Source of the DNA: Chitinophaga niabensis
Lineage (GTDB): Bacteria; Bacteroidota; Bacteroidia; Chitinophagales; Chitinophagaceae
Length of the DNA: 64,000 bases
Direction of reading: 5' to 3'
NCBI RefSeq assembly: GCF_900129465.1
Contig: NZ_FSRA01000001.1
Location: 2,544,482 to 2,608,481 of the forward strand
The notes beneath the pieces are model-generated. The model saw only the letters and a program-made list of their open reading frames with translations. It did not search any database and was not told the origin of the DNA. Made by a program: the position numbers and the translations under genes. Below are positions 26,144 through 36,393 of this stretch, piece after piece. Numbering within the stretch: the first letter of the stretch is position 1; every line of letters starts with the position of its first letter.

Positions 26144-27273
26144 TAGCTTAATTGCTTGTACATGGTTACGTAATCTGTAGCCAGTTTTGTTTCATTAAAA
26201 TCATGGTAGATGATCGCTCCTGCATCTTTGCGGATCCGCCTGCGTTCCTCCCAGTTGCTGTAAGCTGCTGTCAGCTGCGAGCGCACCTCTTCCACATCAT
26301 CAATACCGGTGATCCATCCCAGGCGGTTCTCATCCACATATTTTGACAAGCCCACATGTTCACTCAGCAAAACCGGGGTACCTACAGCCAGCGACTCTAC
26401 CACTACAAGTGCAAAGTTTTCGTTGTGAGAAGTGAGGGCGAACAGATCGGATTCAGCAAGGAAGGTGAATTTATCTTCGTTGTTCTTCCATCCTGCCCAC
26501 TCTACTTTATCCTCCATTTCCAGGTCTGCCACTATCCGGGACAGTTCCCTGAGGTAAGTTTCTTCTCCTGAACCAGCTATCTGCAGTTTATAAGAGAAGG
26601 GTACTTTAGAGAGGGCGTGCAGCAGGATGTCCAGTCCTTTTTTCGGATCTATGCGGGAGAGGAAGCTGATCGTAAAGTGGTTGTTCTCTTTCCGGAGAAA
26701 GTTACCGGCAGGGAGGTCTACCAGGTTAAAGATGAGATCGCCCTTCCATTTTTCATTCACCTGCAAACATTCCTTCCATTCCATGGGAGATGAAACATGC
26801 AGGTGGGTTTTAGAGAGCAGGTATTTTCCAAACAGTTTGTGCATGATCCTTTTCTTCAGCTGGTTCCTGCTGTTGAAAACATAATCGCACATCATGCCAT
26901 GCGGGCTCAGTACCGGCTTCACTCCTCTCATGGTACAGATCAGGGCAGCGCCCATTACCAGGAAGTTCCACCAGGAGTGAATATGCACAGCATCAAACTT
27001 TTTAACGGTAGTCCAGGTTTTACGCCAGAGTGCCGGGGAGATATGTGTATGATCTTTTGTGATCCTTTTAAAATACTGCACTTTCACACCCTCCATTAAA
27101 ACAGGTTCATGCAAGGGCACATCCAGCTCTGTTTTACCATTTGCCGTAGTGGTATACACCGTCACCTCATGCCCTAATACCACCAGCCGTTCTGCTAACC
27201 GTGCAATGGTCACAATAGGGCCACCATATACGTAGGCTGGTTTATAAGAGGGAACTATAAAAAGAATCTTCAT
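26143..27273 (-). CDS. Glycosyltransferase family 4
   Basis: A 376-residue GT-B enzyme with N-terminal FIVPSYKPAYVYGGPIVTIA, VHIHSWWNF and LSPHGMMCDYV. The C-terminal donor-binding domain has ISFLSRIDPKKGLDILLHAL, AGSGEETYLREL and the EX7E motif in ALTSHNENFALVVVESLAVG. Proteins beginning in this way are common in Bacteroidota EPS clusters. It probably adds one sugar to the lipid-linked repeat unit. The gene follows GT2 (27279) by 5 bp. Confidence 0.9.
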   Translation of the reverse strand: MKILFIVPSYKPAYVYGGPIVTIARLAERLVVLGHEVTVYTTTANGKTELDVPLHEPVLMEGVKVQYFKRITKDHTHISPALWRKTWTTVKKFDAVHIHSWWNFLVMGAALICTMRGVKPVLSPHGMMCDYVFNSRNQLKKRIMHKLFGKYLLSKTHLHVSSPMEWKECLQVNEKWKGDLIFNLVDLPAGNFLRKENNHFTISFLSRIDPKKGLDILLHALSKVPFSYKLQIAGSGEETYLRELSRIVADLEMEDKVEWAGWKNNEDKFTFLAESDLFALTSHNENFALVVVESLAVGTPVLLSEHVGLSKYVDENRLGWITGIDDVEEVRSQLTAAYSNWEERRRIRKDAGAIIYHDFNETKLATDYVTMYKQLS

Positions 27274-27278
27274 CCTGT

Positions 27279-28064
27279 TTAGAATTTTGCGCCTTTGTAT
27301 GTGAGCTTCTTAAAGATGCCCTTCAGGTTCAATACCTTGGCCACCATTTCATAGAAATACCTGGAAACAGAAGTACCACCCAGGTTGAATTCTGCCATCA
27401 TGCGGTGATGCTCATGCACCATTTTATCTGTTACGGATACGGAAAAAGAATTGCCATGCAGGCGGTACTCTCCCAAAGGCAAAGGCACATATCCTTTGAT
27501 CACGCCGGGGTCCAGGCAAACAGATAAAAGGAACTTGGAGTCTGCCACATATTTCAGCGATTTATCAAAACCGCCGTTGCGGTCATAGATCTCTCTCGTC
27601 CAGAAGGAACTTTGCTGTGCAAAAGGCACCCTGCGGATACTGCGGATAGCTTTATGATTGAAGTTGACACCTTTGTAGGAGAAGATGATATTGCCTGTTT
27701 CATTGATGTAGTTCACATCGCCGAACACCAGATCACAATCTTCCTCTTCAAACTTCTGCACCACCTTTTCCAAAGCGTAGGGCAGCAGGCGATCGTCCGC
27801 ATTGATATAGCAGAGGTAATCACCGTTCGCTTTGTTGAATCCTTTCCTCAGGGCATCGTACATGCCTTCGTCCTTTTCGGAGATCAGTACATCTATCAGG
27901 CCCCTTTTCCTTTCCAGTATTTCCATCGTTTTGTCTGAGGATGCCCCATCCACCACAATGAGTTCGTAATTCTTGTAGGTCTGGCCCAATATGCTATCCA
28001 GTGTTTCATGGATATACTCCTGCCCATTGTATACGGGAATAACGATTGATACTAATTTTGACAT
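27279..28064 (-). CDS. Glycosyltransferase family 2
   Basis: A 261-residue GT-A enzyme: LVSIVIPVYNGQEYIHETL, ELIVVDGASSDKTMEI, SEKDEGMYDALRKGF and the DxD-type INADDRLLP. The GMYDAxxKG block followed by GDYLCYINADD is typical of EPS and colanic-acid GT2 enzymes (WcaA/WcaE-like). It starts 7 bp after the acyltransferase stop. The acceptor and donor cannot be read from sequence. Confidence 0.9.
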   Translation of the reverse strand: MSKLVSIVIPVYNGQEYIHETLDSILGQTYKNYELIVVDGASSDKTMEILERKRGLIDVLISEKDEGMYDALRKGFNKANGDYLCYINADDRLLPYALEKVVQKFEEEDCDLVFGDVNYINETGNIIFSYKGVNFNHKAIRSIRRVPFAQQSSFWTREIYDRNGGFDKSLKYVADSKFLLSVCLDPGVIKGYVPLPLGEYRLHGNSFSVSVTDKMVHEHHRMMAEFNLGGTSVSRYFYEMVAKVLNLKGIFKKLTYKGAKF

Positions 28065-28071
28065 CGGTCGC

Positions 28072-28698
28072 TTATTGGTTTCTGAATTTTTTAATGGTAG
28101 CGGGATTACCTGCTACGATGGCATATTCCGGTACGTCTTTCGTAACTACGGCACCTGCGCCAATAATGGAATGTGAGCCTATATGCACACCGGGCAGAAT
28201 GATCACCCGGGTACCTATCCACACATCATCTCCTATCACTACCGGCCTCCTGGGTGTTGCACCCTGTTCGCGCATGGGAATATCAATACGTTCGAAATTA
28301 TGGCCGCCGGAGAGAATGCTCACATCCGGGCCAAACATTACATCGCTGCCAATGATGGTATCATTACCGATCCAGCAGTTGGTGTTCAGGCCCGTGTAAT
28401 CGCCTATCTCTACATGTTTACCACTGCCAAAGTGTACATTCCTGCCGATCTTGATGTGCCTGCCGCTGCGGTGAAAAATGCGCGAAGCCAGGAAGGTGCG
28501 GAAGGACATGCATAATCCACCAATAGGCCGTGGGGGATCAGGCAGCCAGATGGCAATGCTGTAATAGAGATAGAGTAAAAAGCTTTTATACAGGGAAATA
28601 TTAGACCTGCGCAAAAAGTAAAGGGGATTATCCCTGTACATTTTCACCTTGCCTGTTCTGGCGTCTGTTTTCTCGTGAAATAATGGTTGCGTTGACAT
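28072..28698 (-). CDS. Left-handed beta-helix acyltransferase
   Basis: A 208-residue hexapeptide-repeat acyltransferase with an N-terminal amphipathic extension ([18 protein letters not shown]) that may touch the membrane. The repeats run from about residue 80 ([26 protein letters not shown]) to [23 protein letters not shown]. The catalytic loop is [13 protein letters not shown], with His in the usual position. It is likely to acetylate a sugar and is the second acyltransferase of the cluster. The start lies 2 bp after the polymerase gene. Confidence 0.87.
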   Translation of the reverse strand: MSTQPLFHEKTDARTGKVKMYRDNPLYFLRRSNISLYKSFLLYLYYSIAIWLPDPPRPIGGLCMSFRTFLASRIFHRSGRHIKIGRNVHFGSGKHVEIGDYTGLNTNCWIGNDTIIGSDVMFGPDVSILSGGHNFERIDIPMREQGATPRRPVVIGDDVWIGTRVIILPGVHIGSHSIIGAGAVVTKDVPEYAIVAGNPATIKKFRNQ

Positions 28699-28700
28699 AA

Positions 28701-29930
28701 TTAATTATTATAGAGTGCCCATTCCGGCACTGTCATCTCTTTCAGTTCATAATATGATGTAAGCAGTATGGCTGCAATGCCCGGTATATACAGCCGCAAG
28801 GCCTGGAAGGGTGAGAACAGGAAGGTCCACATCAACCCTATGGTCATTAACACCAGTACCGGGTATAAGGCTAACTCCTGTCCGTTCCGGATAAGGTTGA
28901 AACCTATTTTCATCAGCAGCCAGAACAAATAACAGATGGCAAGGAAGCCCCCAATCCCCCAGTTCACCCAGGCCCCCATCAATACAGAGTGGCTGGGTAC
29001 GAGGTGATCTATTTCCCTGGCGGATTGCAGGTTCATCTCTTCATCGTGGTACATCAGCAGGATCATGTAATACTTTAATGTTTTATCCGGTGCCCAGGAG
29101 CCATGGCCGAAAATGGGCTTGTCTGCAATGGCGGCGCCGGCAGCAAAAGTTTCCGCACGCCCTGTTATTAAGAGGCCCAGCGGGTTATATGGATTATCCA
29201 GCCTTTCCAACTGTTCTCTTGAGTGGTCCCCTCCTATTTCTCCATCCAGCACTGCCCTTACATAAAAGAAGTAGCAGATCTGGAAGAGTATGGCGGCAAT
29301 CACGGAGAAGAGGATGATCTTTTGCCGCGAGATGGATACTTTACTGTTCAAGAAATAAATGATAGCGGCACTGATAAAGAAGATCAATCCGGTGGAGCGG
29401 GAATCCATGGCAAAGCACAACAGGCTGAAACCGACCAGTGAGGATAACACCAACTTCTGCTCTCCCCGCTGATACAGGTAATAGACCAGGAGGTACATGG
29501 CATTGGTTAAAATGGGTGCTATCTTGAATTTAAAATAACTCATATCCGAATCCACGATATCATCTGTATAGATGATGTTCTTGATCATGGTCATGAATAT
29601 GAAGAATAAGATCGTTGAGGGTTCATTCAATGTTTTGAATAAAAAGATGAAGGACAACATGGCGATGATAGTACCGGCCCAGCCGCGGAGATAGTTCTGC
29701 GGTGTGCTGTGTACGATCAGCAGGTCCGTCACCACCTGGAACATCAACAGCAGCAATAAGGCTGCCAGCATCTTTTTCAGATAAGGATATTCGTCCAGGT
29801 CGCTGGGTTTGTAAGTGAAGGGCGTTGCCAGGATCACGAGGAATTCATTCAGCCATAACTGTCCTACTAAGGATACTTTTAAAGTACTTAGCATAGTGTA
29901 CAGAAAAACGCCGGTCTTCTTCAGGTTCAT
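28701..29930 (-). CDS. wzy: Wzy-like O-antigen/EPS polymerase
   Basis: A 409-residue polytopic inner-membrane protein with about ten hydrophobic segments. Near residues 260-330 is a long periplasmic loop with [11 protein letters not shown] and [18 protein letters not shown], the pattern of the Wzy/O-antigen ligase superfamily, where the PSHS motif marks the catalytic loop. It would polymerise flipped repeat units at the periplasmic face. It overlaps the upstream GT4 stop by 4 bp and ends 2 bp before the acyltransferase. Confidence 0.85.
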   Translation of the reverse strand: MNLKKTGVFLYTMLSTLKVSLVGQLWLNEFLVILATPFTYKPSDLDEYPYLKKMLAALLLLLMFQVVTDLLIVHSTPQNYLRGWAGTIIAMLSFIFLFKTLNEPSTILFFIFMTMIKNIIYTDDIVDSDMSYFKFKIAPILTNAMYLLVYYLYQRGEQKLVLSSLVGFSLLCFAMDSRSTGLIFFISAAIIYFLNSKVSISRQKIILFSVIAAILFQICYFFYVRAVLDGEIGGDHSREQLERLDNPYNPLGLLITGRAETFAAGAAIADKPIFGHGSWAPDKTLKYYMILLMYHDEEMNLQSAREIDHLVPSHSVLMGAWVNWGIGGFLAICYLFWLLMKIGFNLIRNGQELALYPVLVLMTIGLMWTFLFSPFQALRLYIPGIAAILLTSYYELKEMTVPEWALYNN

Positions 29931-31069
29931 TGCGGTAACAGTTGTGCATTAATGATCTCTTCCATTCTCTTCTTATTCACGGCTGCGCTGTATTCCTGCA
30001 TAAAATCTTCGCGGAGTAAGGTGCCTAAATGCTGCCCCTTACCATTAAAGGTGAGCAGGGCGTTCTTAAAACCTTCCGCTGTATTAGCGATAATGAAGTT
30101 TTCGCTCCGCACCCCTTCTACTCCTTTGGCCGTGCTGATCACGGGTGTTTTGAGTGCCATGGCCTCCAGGCATTTTAAACGGGTACCACTGCCATGGAGT
30201 AAAGGAATGATCACGCCACTGGCCATGCCGATGAAAGGTTTTACATCCGGCACTTTGCCTATTGCTTTAATGTTCTTCCATTCTTCCGTTCCTTTCAGCT
30301 TTTTCAGGGCTTCTTTGGAATGCCGGCCTACCAGCAATAACTGGAAACGTGCAGCCAGTTCATCGTTCCATACATTTTCCACGAACCATTTCAACCCTTC
30401 ATAGTTCATGTACATGGAAAAATTAGCGGTCATCACCAACACATTCGGATCCCTTACTACATCCAGCTCATACTCTCTCTCGTCCAGGAAGTTGGGGATC
30501 ACAAAGAGCTTTGAAGGATCGATGAACGATCTGTGGTAGGCTTTATCTACTTCGCTCACCACCAGTACGGCGGCGGCCTGGTTGAAATATTTCCTTTCGT
30601 GCAGTTTTTCCACGGCTACCAGTTGCGACCTTCTCAGCTTTTTCACAAAACCCTTCGCAGGCACCTGCTGCGTGTGCAGTGCCTGCGCATTATGGGTGCC
30701 CAGGATTACGGGAATACGCCGGTTCCTGAAATAACTGATGTATTGACCGATGTAACCATAGTCCAGGAAAGCAAGATCTATTTTCCTGTTCTGGATGATC
30801 TTTTCAAACAATTGTAATACGGAAGCCGTGCGTTGAAAGTGATGCCTGCCTGTTAGCCGGTCTGCCAGGCCCAGTGCTTTTTCTTCATGCGTAAAGAACT
30901 CCACGCCTTCTATCCGGTACTCCTGCAGGTCCGCCTTTTCTTCATTACCGATGATGGCAAATACCTGGTGGCCGAGTTCAGACAGTACTTTCAGCAGGTA
31001 ATAGCTCCGGAGCTTTTCGCCGCCGTTTTGCGGAAATGGAGAAATATTGGTAAAGAATAAGATGTTCAT
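29927..31069 (-). CDS. Glycosyltransferase family 4
   Basis: A 380-residue GT-B enzyme. The N-terminus ILFFTNISPFPQNGGEKLRSYYLL is the form seen in GT4 enzymes that share a lineage with sugar-transferase/PEP-CTERM clusters. GTHNAQALHTQQV and VLVVSEVDK follow. The C-terminal domain has LLLVGRHSKEAL, GVIIPLLHGSGTRLKCLEAMALKTPVIST and KGVEG, covering the nucleotide-sugar site with its final Glu. It lies between the flippase gene (3 bp) and the polymerase gene (4-bp overlap). Confidence 0.9.
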   Translation of the reverse strand: MNILFFTNISPFPQNGGEKLRSYYLLKVLSELGHQVFAIIGNEEKADLQEYRIEGVEFFTHEEKALGLADRLTGRHHFQRTASVLQLFEKIIQNRKIDLAFLDYGYIGQYISYFRNRRIPVILGTHNAQALHTQQVPAKGFVKKLRRSQLVAVEKLHERKYFNQAAAVLVVSEVDKAYHRSFIDPSKLFVIPNFLDEREYELDVVRDPNVLVMTANFSMYMNYEGLKWFVENVWNDELAARFQLLLVGRHSKEALKKLKGTEEWKNIKAIGKVPDVKPFIGMASGVIIPLLHGSGTRLKCLEAMALKTPVISTAKGVEGVRSENFIIANTAEGFKNALLTFNGKGQHLGTLLREDFMQEYSAAVNKKRMEEIINAQLLPQ

Positions 31070-31072
31070 CTG

Positions 31073-32623
31073 TTAATTCGCTTTAGGTACAGCCAGCCGG
31101 GGATGTACTTTAGACATTACTTTAAAAATGATCCCTTCCAGTTTTTCCTTTTCATAAGGCGTTAAGCCCATGAGGCGGATAAATAAGGTCAGGCTCACCA
31201 CTGTTATGATACCGGTACATAAAAGGCGGGCAAATCCTTCTTCCATGAAATAGTAAGGGACCAGGGAGAACAATGTGGCCAGTACTACCGGCAGCATGGC
31301 ATTCAGCACTACCCTGCGCAGAAAATCGGCTACTGGCATGCCCGTATGCCGTTTTGCCGCGAAGATCCTGTAAGCCGTGATCACACATTCAATGAATATG
31401 CTCAATACCAATACAGAAGCCGGCGGCCATCCTGCTTTCAGCAAAAGATAAGCGCCGGGCAGGTTTAGCAGCAGCAGGATGCTCATGATCACCTGGTATT
31501 TCCCTATCCTTCCAACAGCATGTACCGCCATCTGTAAACCGGCAGACAACTGGTAAGCCAGGGAGGCTACAATGATGAGCCGGCAGAAGATAACAGTATG
31601 TTCAGGAATGTTATTCAGCCAGAGCTTTAACACAAAAGGCATTTCGATCAGTGCAGGAATGGCAAAGAAGGCCATCAGGTAAAAAGAGAACTTACAGGCC
31701 ATCATAGACAGCATGATCATCCTTTCCCTGTTACCACTGCCTTCGCTTTTCACCAGTTGCGGGTTCAGGGATTGCAACATGGTCACTGCAAAAAAACTGA
31801 GTTGTGCGTTCACCTGGTTGGCAATAGCAAAGGCTGCATTGATCACCGCGCCAAAGAAAACGTTCAGGATCATGGCCACACCCTGTGTTTTAGCAATTAC
31901 ACCGGATGCACCTATCATACCCCAGCCGGAATAAGCAAACATTTCTTTCAGCAATTGCCTGTCAAAATCACGCACGCTCATTTTGCTTTCTTTGTATTTC
32001 AGGGCGCAGTACACCCGCTTTGCCAGGAGCAATGCTACCGTGAGCAATGCCAGCACAGCACCATACAGGATCAGCTTATCCGTTGCCACGTATTGCAGGC
32101 ATATGGCAATACTGAGCTTCACCACAGATTCCAGGATGCCCAATACTGCCACGAGGAACATGTTCTCATGTGTATTGATGATCGCATCATAAGGAACAGA
32201 TATAATAGTGAAGAAAGCACTCAGTGCCATAAAGTGAAAGATGAGCTTAGCGGCAGGCAATCTTGCTGCCGGGATGTTCAGCACATTACTGAACAGGTAG
32301 AGGCCCGCTATTTCCAGCAGGCCCACAACCACAATACCTATCGCAAGATGCAGCCATACACTGGAGTTAAAGGCAGTTTTCAGTTTCTGCTCATCGCCTG
32401 CTCCCAGGAAAAAGGACATATACCGCTGGGTGGACATGGTCATGGAGCTGTTCAGAAAAGACAGCATGGCCACAATACCGCTTACCAGGTTAAAGATGCC
32501 GTAATCCTCCACACCCAATGCATTCAGCACCAGCCTCGTTGCATACAATGCAATGAACATGGAAATGAGCATCTTTCCGTATAGGAATCCTGTATTTAAA
32601 ACTACCCTGTTGGCTGCCTGCAT
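31073..32623 (-). CDS. wzx: Wzx-like lipid-linked oligosaccharide flippase
   Basis: A 516-residue inner-membrane protein with about 14 hydrophobic helices, the length and topology of the polysaccharide transporter branch of the MVF/MOP superfamily. The N-terminus TGFLYGKMLISMFIALYATRLVLNALGVEDYGIFNLVSGI is characteristic. It would move the completed undecaprenyl-linked repeat unit to the periplasmic face for Wzy. It starts 4 bp after gmd. Confidence 0.92.
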   Translation of the reverse strand: MQAANRVVLNTGFLYGKMLISMFIALYATRLVLNALGVEDYGIFNLVSGIVAMLSFLNSSMTMSTQRYMSFFLGAGDEQKLKTAFNSSVWLHLAIGIVVVGLLEIAGLYLFSNVLNIPAARLPAAKLIFHFMALSAFFTIISVPYDAIINTHENMFLVAVLGILESVVKLSIAICLQYVATDKLILYGAVLALLTVALLLAKRVYCALKYKESKMSVRDFDRQLLKEMFAYSGWGMIGASGVIAKTQGVAMILNVFFGAVINAAFAIANQVNAQLSFFAVTMLQSLNPQLVKSEGSGNRERMIMLSMMACKFSFYLMAFFAIPALIEMPFVLKLWLNNIPEHTVIFCRLIIVASLAYQLSAGLQMAVHAVGRIGKYQVIMSILLLLNLPGAYLLLKAGWPPASVLVLSIFIECVITAYRIFAAKRHTGMPVADFLRRVVLNAMLPVVLATLFSLVPYYFMEEGFARLLCTGIITVVSLTLFIRLMGLTPYEKEKLEGIIFKVMSKVHPRLAVPKAN

Positions 32624-32627
32624 AAAA

Positions 32628-33725
32628 TTAACCGATCAGATGTTCAAACTGCGTCACCTCTTTCTTCCGGAACACTTCCAGATCAGCAGCTACCATTTCT
32701 TTCACGAGGGCGGGCAGGTCGTATTTAGGTTCCCAGCCGAGAACAGTTTTTGATTTGGTAGGATCGCCGATCAGCAATTCCACTTCCGTAGGACGGAAAT
32801 AAGCAGGGTCTACTGCTACTACTTCTTTCCCTACAGGTAAAATGTATTCTTTATTCCGGCAGGCGGAAACAATACCTATCTCTTCCGCACCTTCACCAAT
32901 GAATTCCAGTTCAATGCCCAGTTCATCAAATGCCATGCGCACAAAGTCGCGCACGGTGGTAGTAACACCTGTGGCAATCACATAATCGTCTGCCTTATCC
33001 TGTTGCAGGATGCGCCACATGGCTTCCACATAATCTTTCGCATGGCCCCAGTCCCTGCGGGCATCGAGGTTACCGAGGAATAACTTATCCTGCATGCCCA
33101 GTACAATAGCTGCTACTGCACGGGTGATCTTACGGGTTACGAAAGTTTCACCGCGCAGGGGGCTTTCGTGGTTGAAGAGGATACCGTTGCAGGCAAACAT
33201 GTTATAGGCTTCCCTGTAGTTTACGGTGATCCAGTAAGCGTAGAGCTTGGCTACTGCATAAGGGCTCCTTGGATAAAAAGGCGTGCTTTCCTTTTGCGGC
33301 ACTTCCTGCACCAGGCCATAGAGTTCTGAAGTACTGGCCTGGTATACCTTTGTTTTATTCTCCAGCTTGAGGATGCGCAGGGCTTCCAGGATGCGGAGTG
33401 TTCCAATGCCATCGGCATTGGCAGTATATTCCGGCGTATCAAAGCTCACTTTTACATGGCTCATCGCGGCCAGGTTATATATTTCATCAGGTTGTGTTTC
33501 CTGTATGATGCGGATGATATTGGTACTGTCCGTCATGTCCCCATAATGGAGCCGGAAGCGAACATTTTCGCTGTGGGGGTCCTGGTACAGGTGATCGATA
33601 CGCTCTGTGTTGATCAGCGAAGCGCGGCGTTTTACGCCGTGTACCATATAGCCTTTCTCCAACAATAATTCCGCCAGGTAGGCGCCATCCTGTCCGTTTA
33701 CACCAGTAATTAAAGCTACTTTCAT
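32628..33725 (-). CDS. gmd: GDP-mannose 4,6-dehydratase
   Basis: A 365-residue extended short-chain dehydrogenase that converts GDP-D-mannose to GDP-4-keto-6-deoxymannose, the first step to GDP-L-fucose. NADP-binding [20 protein letters not shown] is at the N-terminus. The active-site pair lies in [15 protein letters not shown] (Tyr156, Lys160) with TSELYG before it. [19 protein letters not shown] and [17 protein letters not shown] are family signatures. Length and motifs are complete. It is followed by fcl in the reverse of pathway order, since transcription runs manC, fcl, gmd. Confidence 0.97.
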   Translation of the reverse strand: MKVALITGVNGQDGAYLAELLLEKGYMVHGVKRRASLINTERIDHLYQDPHSENVRFRLHYGDMTDSTNIIRIIQETQPDEIYNLAAMSHVKVSFDTPEYTANADGIGTLRILEALRILKLENKTKVYQASTSELYGLVQEVPQKESTPFYPRSPYAVAKLYAYWITVNYREAYNMFACNGILFNHESPLRGETFVTRKITRAVAAIVLGMQDKLFLGNLDARRDWGHAKDYVEAMWRILQQDKADDYVIATGVTTTVRDFVRMAFDELGIELEFIGEGAEEIGIVSACRNKEYILPVGKEVVAVDPAYFRPTEVELLIGDPTKSKTVLGWEPKYDLPALVKEMVAADLEVFRKKEVTQFEHLIG

Positions 33726-33754
33726 TTGATTGTTTTTTAGAAGTGTTATAAGTA

Positions 33755-34705
33755 TTATCCGATCGCGTTCATGACGGAGAATTGTTTTTTCACGAAGTCG
33801 CTGTAAGCGAGGGTAAGACCTGTTTTGAGGTCTGTTCTATGCCGCCAGCCTAACTGATGCAGTTTGGATACATCCATCAGTTTGCGCGGGGTACCATCTG
33901 GTTTGGAGGCATCAAAGATGATCTCTCCTTCGAAGCTGGTCACTGCTTTTACTGCTTCCGCGAGTTCCCTGATGCTGAGGTCTTCCCCTGTTCCGATGTT
34001 CACCAGTTCCCTTCCGTTATATTCCTGCATGAGGAATACACAGGCATCTGCGAGATCATCTGCAAAAAGGAATTCGCGTTTGGGTGTACCACTGCCCCAT
34101 ACGGTGACCGTATCTTTTTTATTGACGCGGGCTTCGTAGAACCTGCGGATCAGTGCAGGCAGTACATGGGAGTTTTCAGGATGGTAATTATCGCCGATGC
34201 CATACAGGTTAGTGGGCATCACACTAATAAAGTTGCAACCATACTGGTCCCGGTATGCTTCACATAATTTAATGCCCGCGATCTTGGCGATGGCATAAGG
34301 TTCATTCGTCTGTTCCAGGGGGCCTGTGAGCAAACTACTTTCCTGCAAGGGCTGTGGTGCCATGCGGGGATAGATACAGGAACTGCCGAGGAACATCAGT
34401 TTGGTAACCTTGTATTTCCAGGCGGCATGAATGATATTGGAAGCGATCATAAGGTTATCGTAGAGGAATTCTGCCCTGTAAGTATTGTTAGCATGAATAC
34501 CGCCCACTTTGGCTGCTGCCAGGAATACATAATCCGGCTGCTCTTCTGCAAAGAAGGCATCTACTTCTGCCTGTGAACGGAGGTCCAGCTCCCCGGAAGT
34601 ACGCAGGATAATGTTCTGGTAGCCCAGTGCGATCAATTTCCTTTTAATGGCACCTCCTACCATTCCGCGGTGCCCTGCTATATAGATCTTATCTGTTAGT
34701 TTCAT
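33755..34705 (-). CDS. fcl: GDP-L-fucose synthase
   Basis: A 316-residue epimerase/reductase (also called WcaG) that turns the Gmd product into GDP-L-fucose. The dinucleotide motif is GHRGMVGG at residues 11-18. The catalytic residues are the Ser of LGSSCIYP, then Tyr137 and Lys141 in [36 protein letters not shown] is a family signature. It lies 1 bp from manC and 29 bp before gmd, so the three form one GDP-fucose cassette. Confidence 0.97.
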   Translation of the reverse strand: MKLTDKIYIAGHRGMVGGAIKRKLIALGYQNIILRTSGELDLRSQAEVDAFFAEEQPDYVFLAAAKVGGIHANNTYRAEFLYDNLMIASNIIHAAWKYKVTKLMFLGSSCIYPRMAPQPLQESSLLTGPLEQTNEPYAIAKIAGIKLCEAYRDQYGCNFISVMPTNLYGIGDNYHPENSHVLPALIRRFYEARVNKKDTVTVWGSGTPKREFLFADDLADACVFLMQEYNGRELVNIGTGEDLSIRELAEAVKAVTSFEGEIIFDASKPDGTPRKLMDVSKLHQLGWRHRTDLKTGLTLAYSDFVKKQFSVMNAIG

Positions 34706-34706
34706 C

Positions 34707-35726
34707 TCATAATAATTCCGGGCGATTCTCTTTCACCCATTGATGTAATTGTTTTATTTCCTGTCCTTTTCCCTTCTGCATGATCAGCAATGCGCCGGGG
34801 GTATCTACCACTACCATGTTTTCCACACCTACCAGTGCCACCAGCTTCTCTTTCCCGATCACCATACTGTTCTGCGGATCACTGTTGATGAAAACTGCCT
34901 GGTGATTGCTGTACTGGTAATGTTGCGTTAAAGCTTCCGAGAGGGCTTCGTAGCTGCCTACATCACTCCATTGCATATAACTGGGCACTACTTTCACACG
35001 CTGGCTCTTTTCCATCACGGCATAGTCTATACTATCTGCAGGAATGGCCTCCATTGTGCCGAGGGAAACGGTGCCGGTCTGCAACCATTCTTCTGCAGCG
35101 ATGGCAGCAGCTTCGTAAATAGCCGGTGCATACTTTTGCAGTTCTTCCAGCATTACGCCTGCTTTGCAACAGAAGATGCCGCTGTTCCAGAGGTAATCCC
35201 TGCTTTCCAGTAACAGTGTAGCGGTTGGCAGATCTGGCTTTTCCACAAAGCGCAGCACATCATATCCTTTGTATTGTATGTAACCATAACCGGTTTCAGG
35301 ATAGTTAGGCTGCAGGCCAATGGTAACAAGGTTATCCGCTTCTGCGAGTTCCTTTGCAGTGGCTATTGTTTGTGCATAGAGGTCTGGTGTACCGATCAGG
35401 TGATCTGCCGGCGTGATGAGCAACACCGTTTCAGGGGCTGTAACAAATGCCGCCAAAGCAATGGCAGCGGCCGTATTACGGCCAACAGGCTCAGCCAGCA
35501 GCATAGGGTTTTCTGCCCCTGCTTCCTGTAATTGTGTGGCTATCATGTGCTGCTGTTGGGCATTCATGATGGCCATAATATTTGTACAGGCAGTTCTGTT
35601 CCTTAAGTAAGTGAGTTGTAACAGGCTCCGGTCTTCAAACAAAGGCAATAGCTGTTTGGGTGTTTGCTGGTTAGACAATGGCCAGAGGCGGGTGCCGGAC
35701 CCGCCACAAAGTAAGATATGATGCAT
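34707..35726 (-). CDS. manC: Mannose-1-phosphate guanylyltransferase
   Basis: A 339-residue single-domain GDP-mannose pyrophosphorylase. The N-terminal signature is [21 protein letters not shown], with [18 protein letters not shown] and VEKPDLPTA following. The phosphomannose isomerase domain found in longer enzymes is absent, and no phosphomannomutase gene is in the window, so both activities must be encoded elsewhere. It supplies GDP-mannose for gmd/fcl and for any mannosyltransferase in the cluster. Confidence 0.95.
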   Translation of the reverse strand: MHHILLCGGSGTRLWPLSNQQTPKQLLPLFEDRSLLQLTYLRNRTACTNIMAIMNAQQQHMIATQLQEAGAENPMLLAEPVGRNTAAAIALAAFVTAPETVLLITPADHLIGTPDLYAQTIATAKELAEADNLVTIGLQPNYPETGYGYIQYKGYDVLRFVEKPDLPTATLLLESRDYLWNSGIFCCKAGVMLEELQKYAPAIYEAAAIAAEEWLQTGTVSLGTMEAIPADSIDYAVMEKSQRVKVVPSYMQWSDVGSYEALSEALTQHYQYSNHQAVFINSDPQNSMVIGKEKLVALVGVENMVVVDTPGALLIMQKGKGQEIKQLHQWVKENRPELL

Positions 35727-35732
35727 GGTTCT

Positions 35733-36260
35733 TTATATATAAGTTTGTTCGAGGGCTTCGTCTACAGTTACCACTTCGTTGGCAGCGAGCGTAGCGATCA
35801 TGGCATAACCCAGGCTATGGAGTACGGCCTTCACTTTATTCCTGCTCACTTCAATGATCCTTCCGCGATGATGCATTAAAGGGCCTGCAGTGATCTCCAC
35901 CATATCGTTCTGGCGGATAGGTACTTTTTCCAGGGTCACGTTTTTGTGGTCCCGCAGAAAACTTTTGATCAGCTCAATTTCCTGGGATTGTATAACGGCA
36001 GGTTTACCCAGCCAGTATACAAAGTTCACCACCCCTTCCACTTCTCTTACCAGCGATTTCATGCGTTCCGGGATCCGTACAAATACATAGGAAGAGAACA
36101 AAGGTTCTTCCACGATCTTCCGCCGGTCGCTCCAACGTTTTTCCACCTGGTTTAACGGGCAGTAACATTCCACCTGCTTACGGGTAAGCGTTTCTGCTAC
36201 TTTTTTCTCCGCTCTTGACCTGGTATACAGTGCGTACCAGGCATGCACTTCTTGTTGCAT
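35733..36260 (-). CDS. UpxY/NusG-family transcription antiterminator
   Basis: A 175-residue NusG-like protein with NGN domain at about residues 6-105 (AWYALYTRSRAEKKVAETLTRKQVECYCPL, PLFSSYVFVRIPE) and a C-terminal KOW domain (NDMVEITAGPLMHHRGRIIEV). UpxY proteins of Bacteroidota load on the 5' leader of their own polysaccharide operon and prevent early termination. It sits third, after wza and wzc and a 133-bp gap, and not first, which suggests a second leader directly ahead of it. Confidence 0.92.
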   Translation of the reverse strand: MQQEVHAWYALYTRSRAEKKVAETLTRKQVECYCPLNQVEKRWSDRRKIVEEPLFSSYVFVRIPERMKSLVREVEGVVNFVYWLGKPAVIQSQEIELIKSFLRDHKNVTLEKVPIRQNDMVEITAGPLMHHRGRIIEVSRNKVKAVLHSLGYAMIATLAANEVVTVDEALEQTYI

Positions 36261-36393
36261 AAGGTTTCAATTTTTGGTTAACGATTAGTTGGTCTTCTTA
36301 ACGCGGGTTTACCAAAGGCAGTAAAGATTCGGGTAGGCAGAGCTTCGCCTCCTCAGTCACATGAGTATGGTTTCACAGCTATGAGGCTGTTAA
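36261..36393 (-). promoter_or_regulatory. Leader-like gap before the antiterminator gene
   Basis: This is the largest gap inside the EPS run, between the wzc stop and upxY. It holds a small hairpin made from AGGC and GCCT arms around 36331-36352 and a CCTCA/TGAGG pairing across 36351-36388. A loading or pause site for the UpxY protein is plausible here; no clear promoter was seen. Confidence 0.3.
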
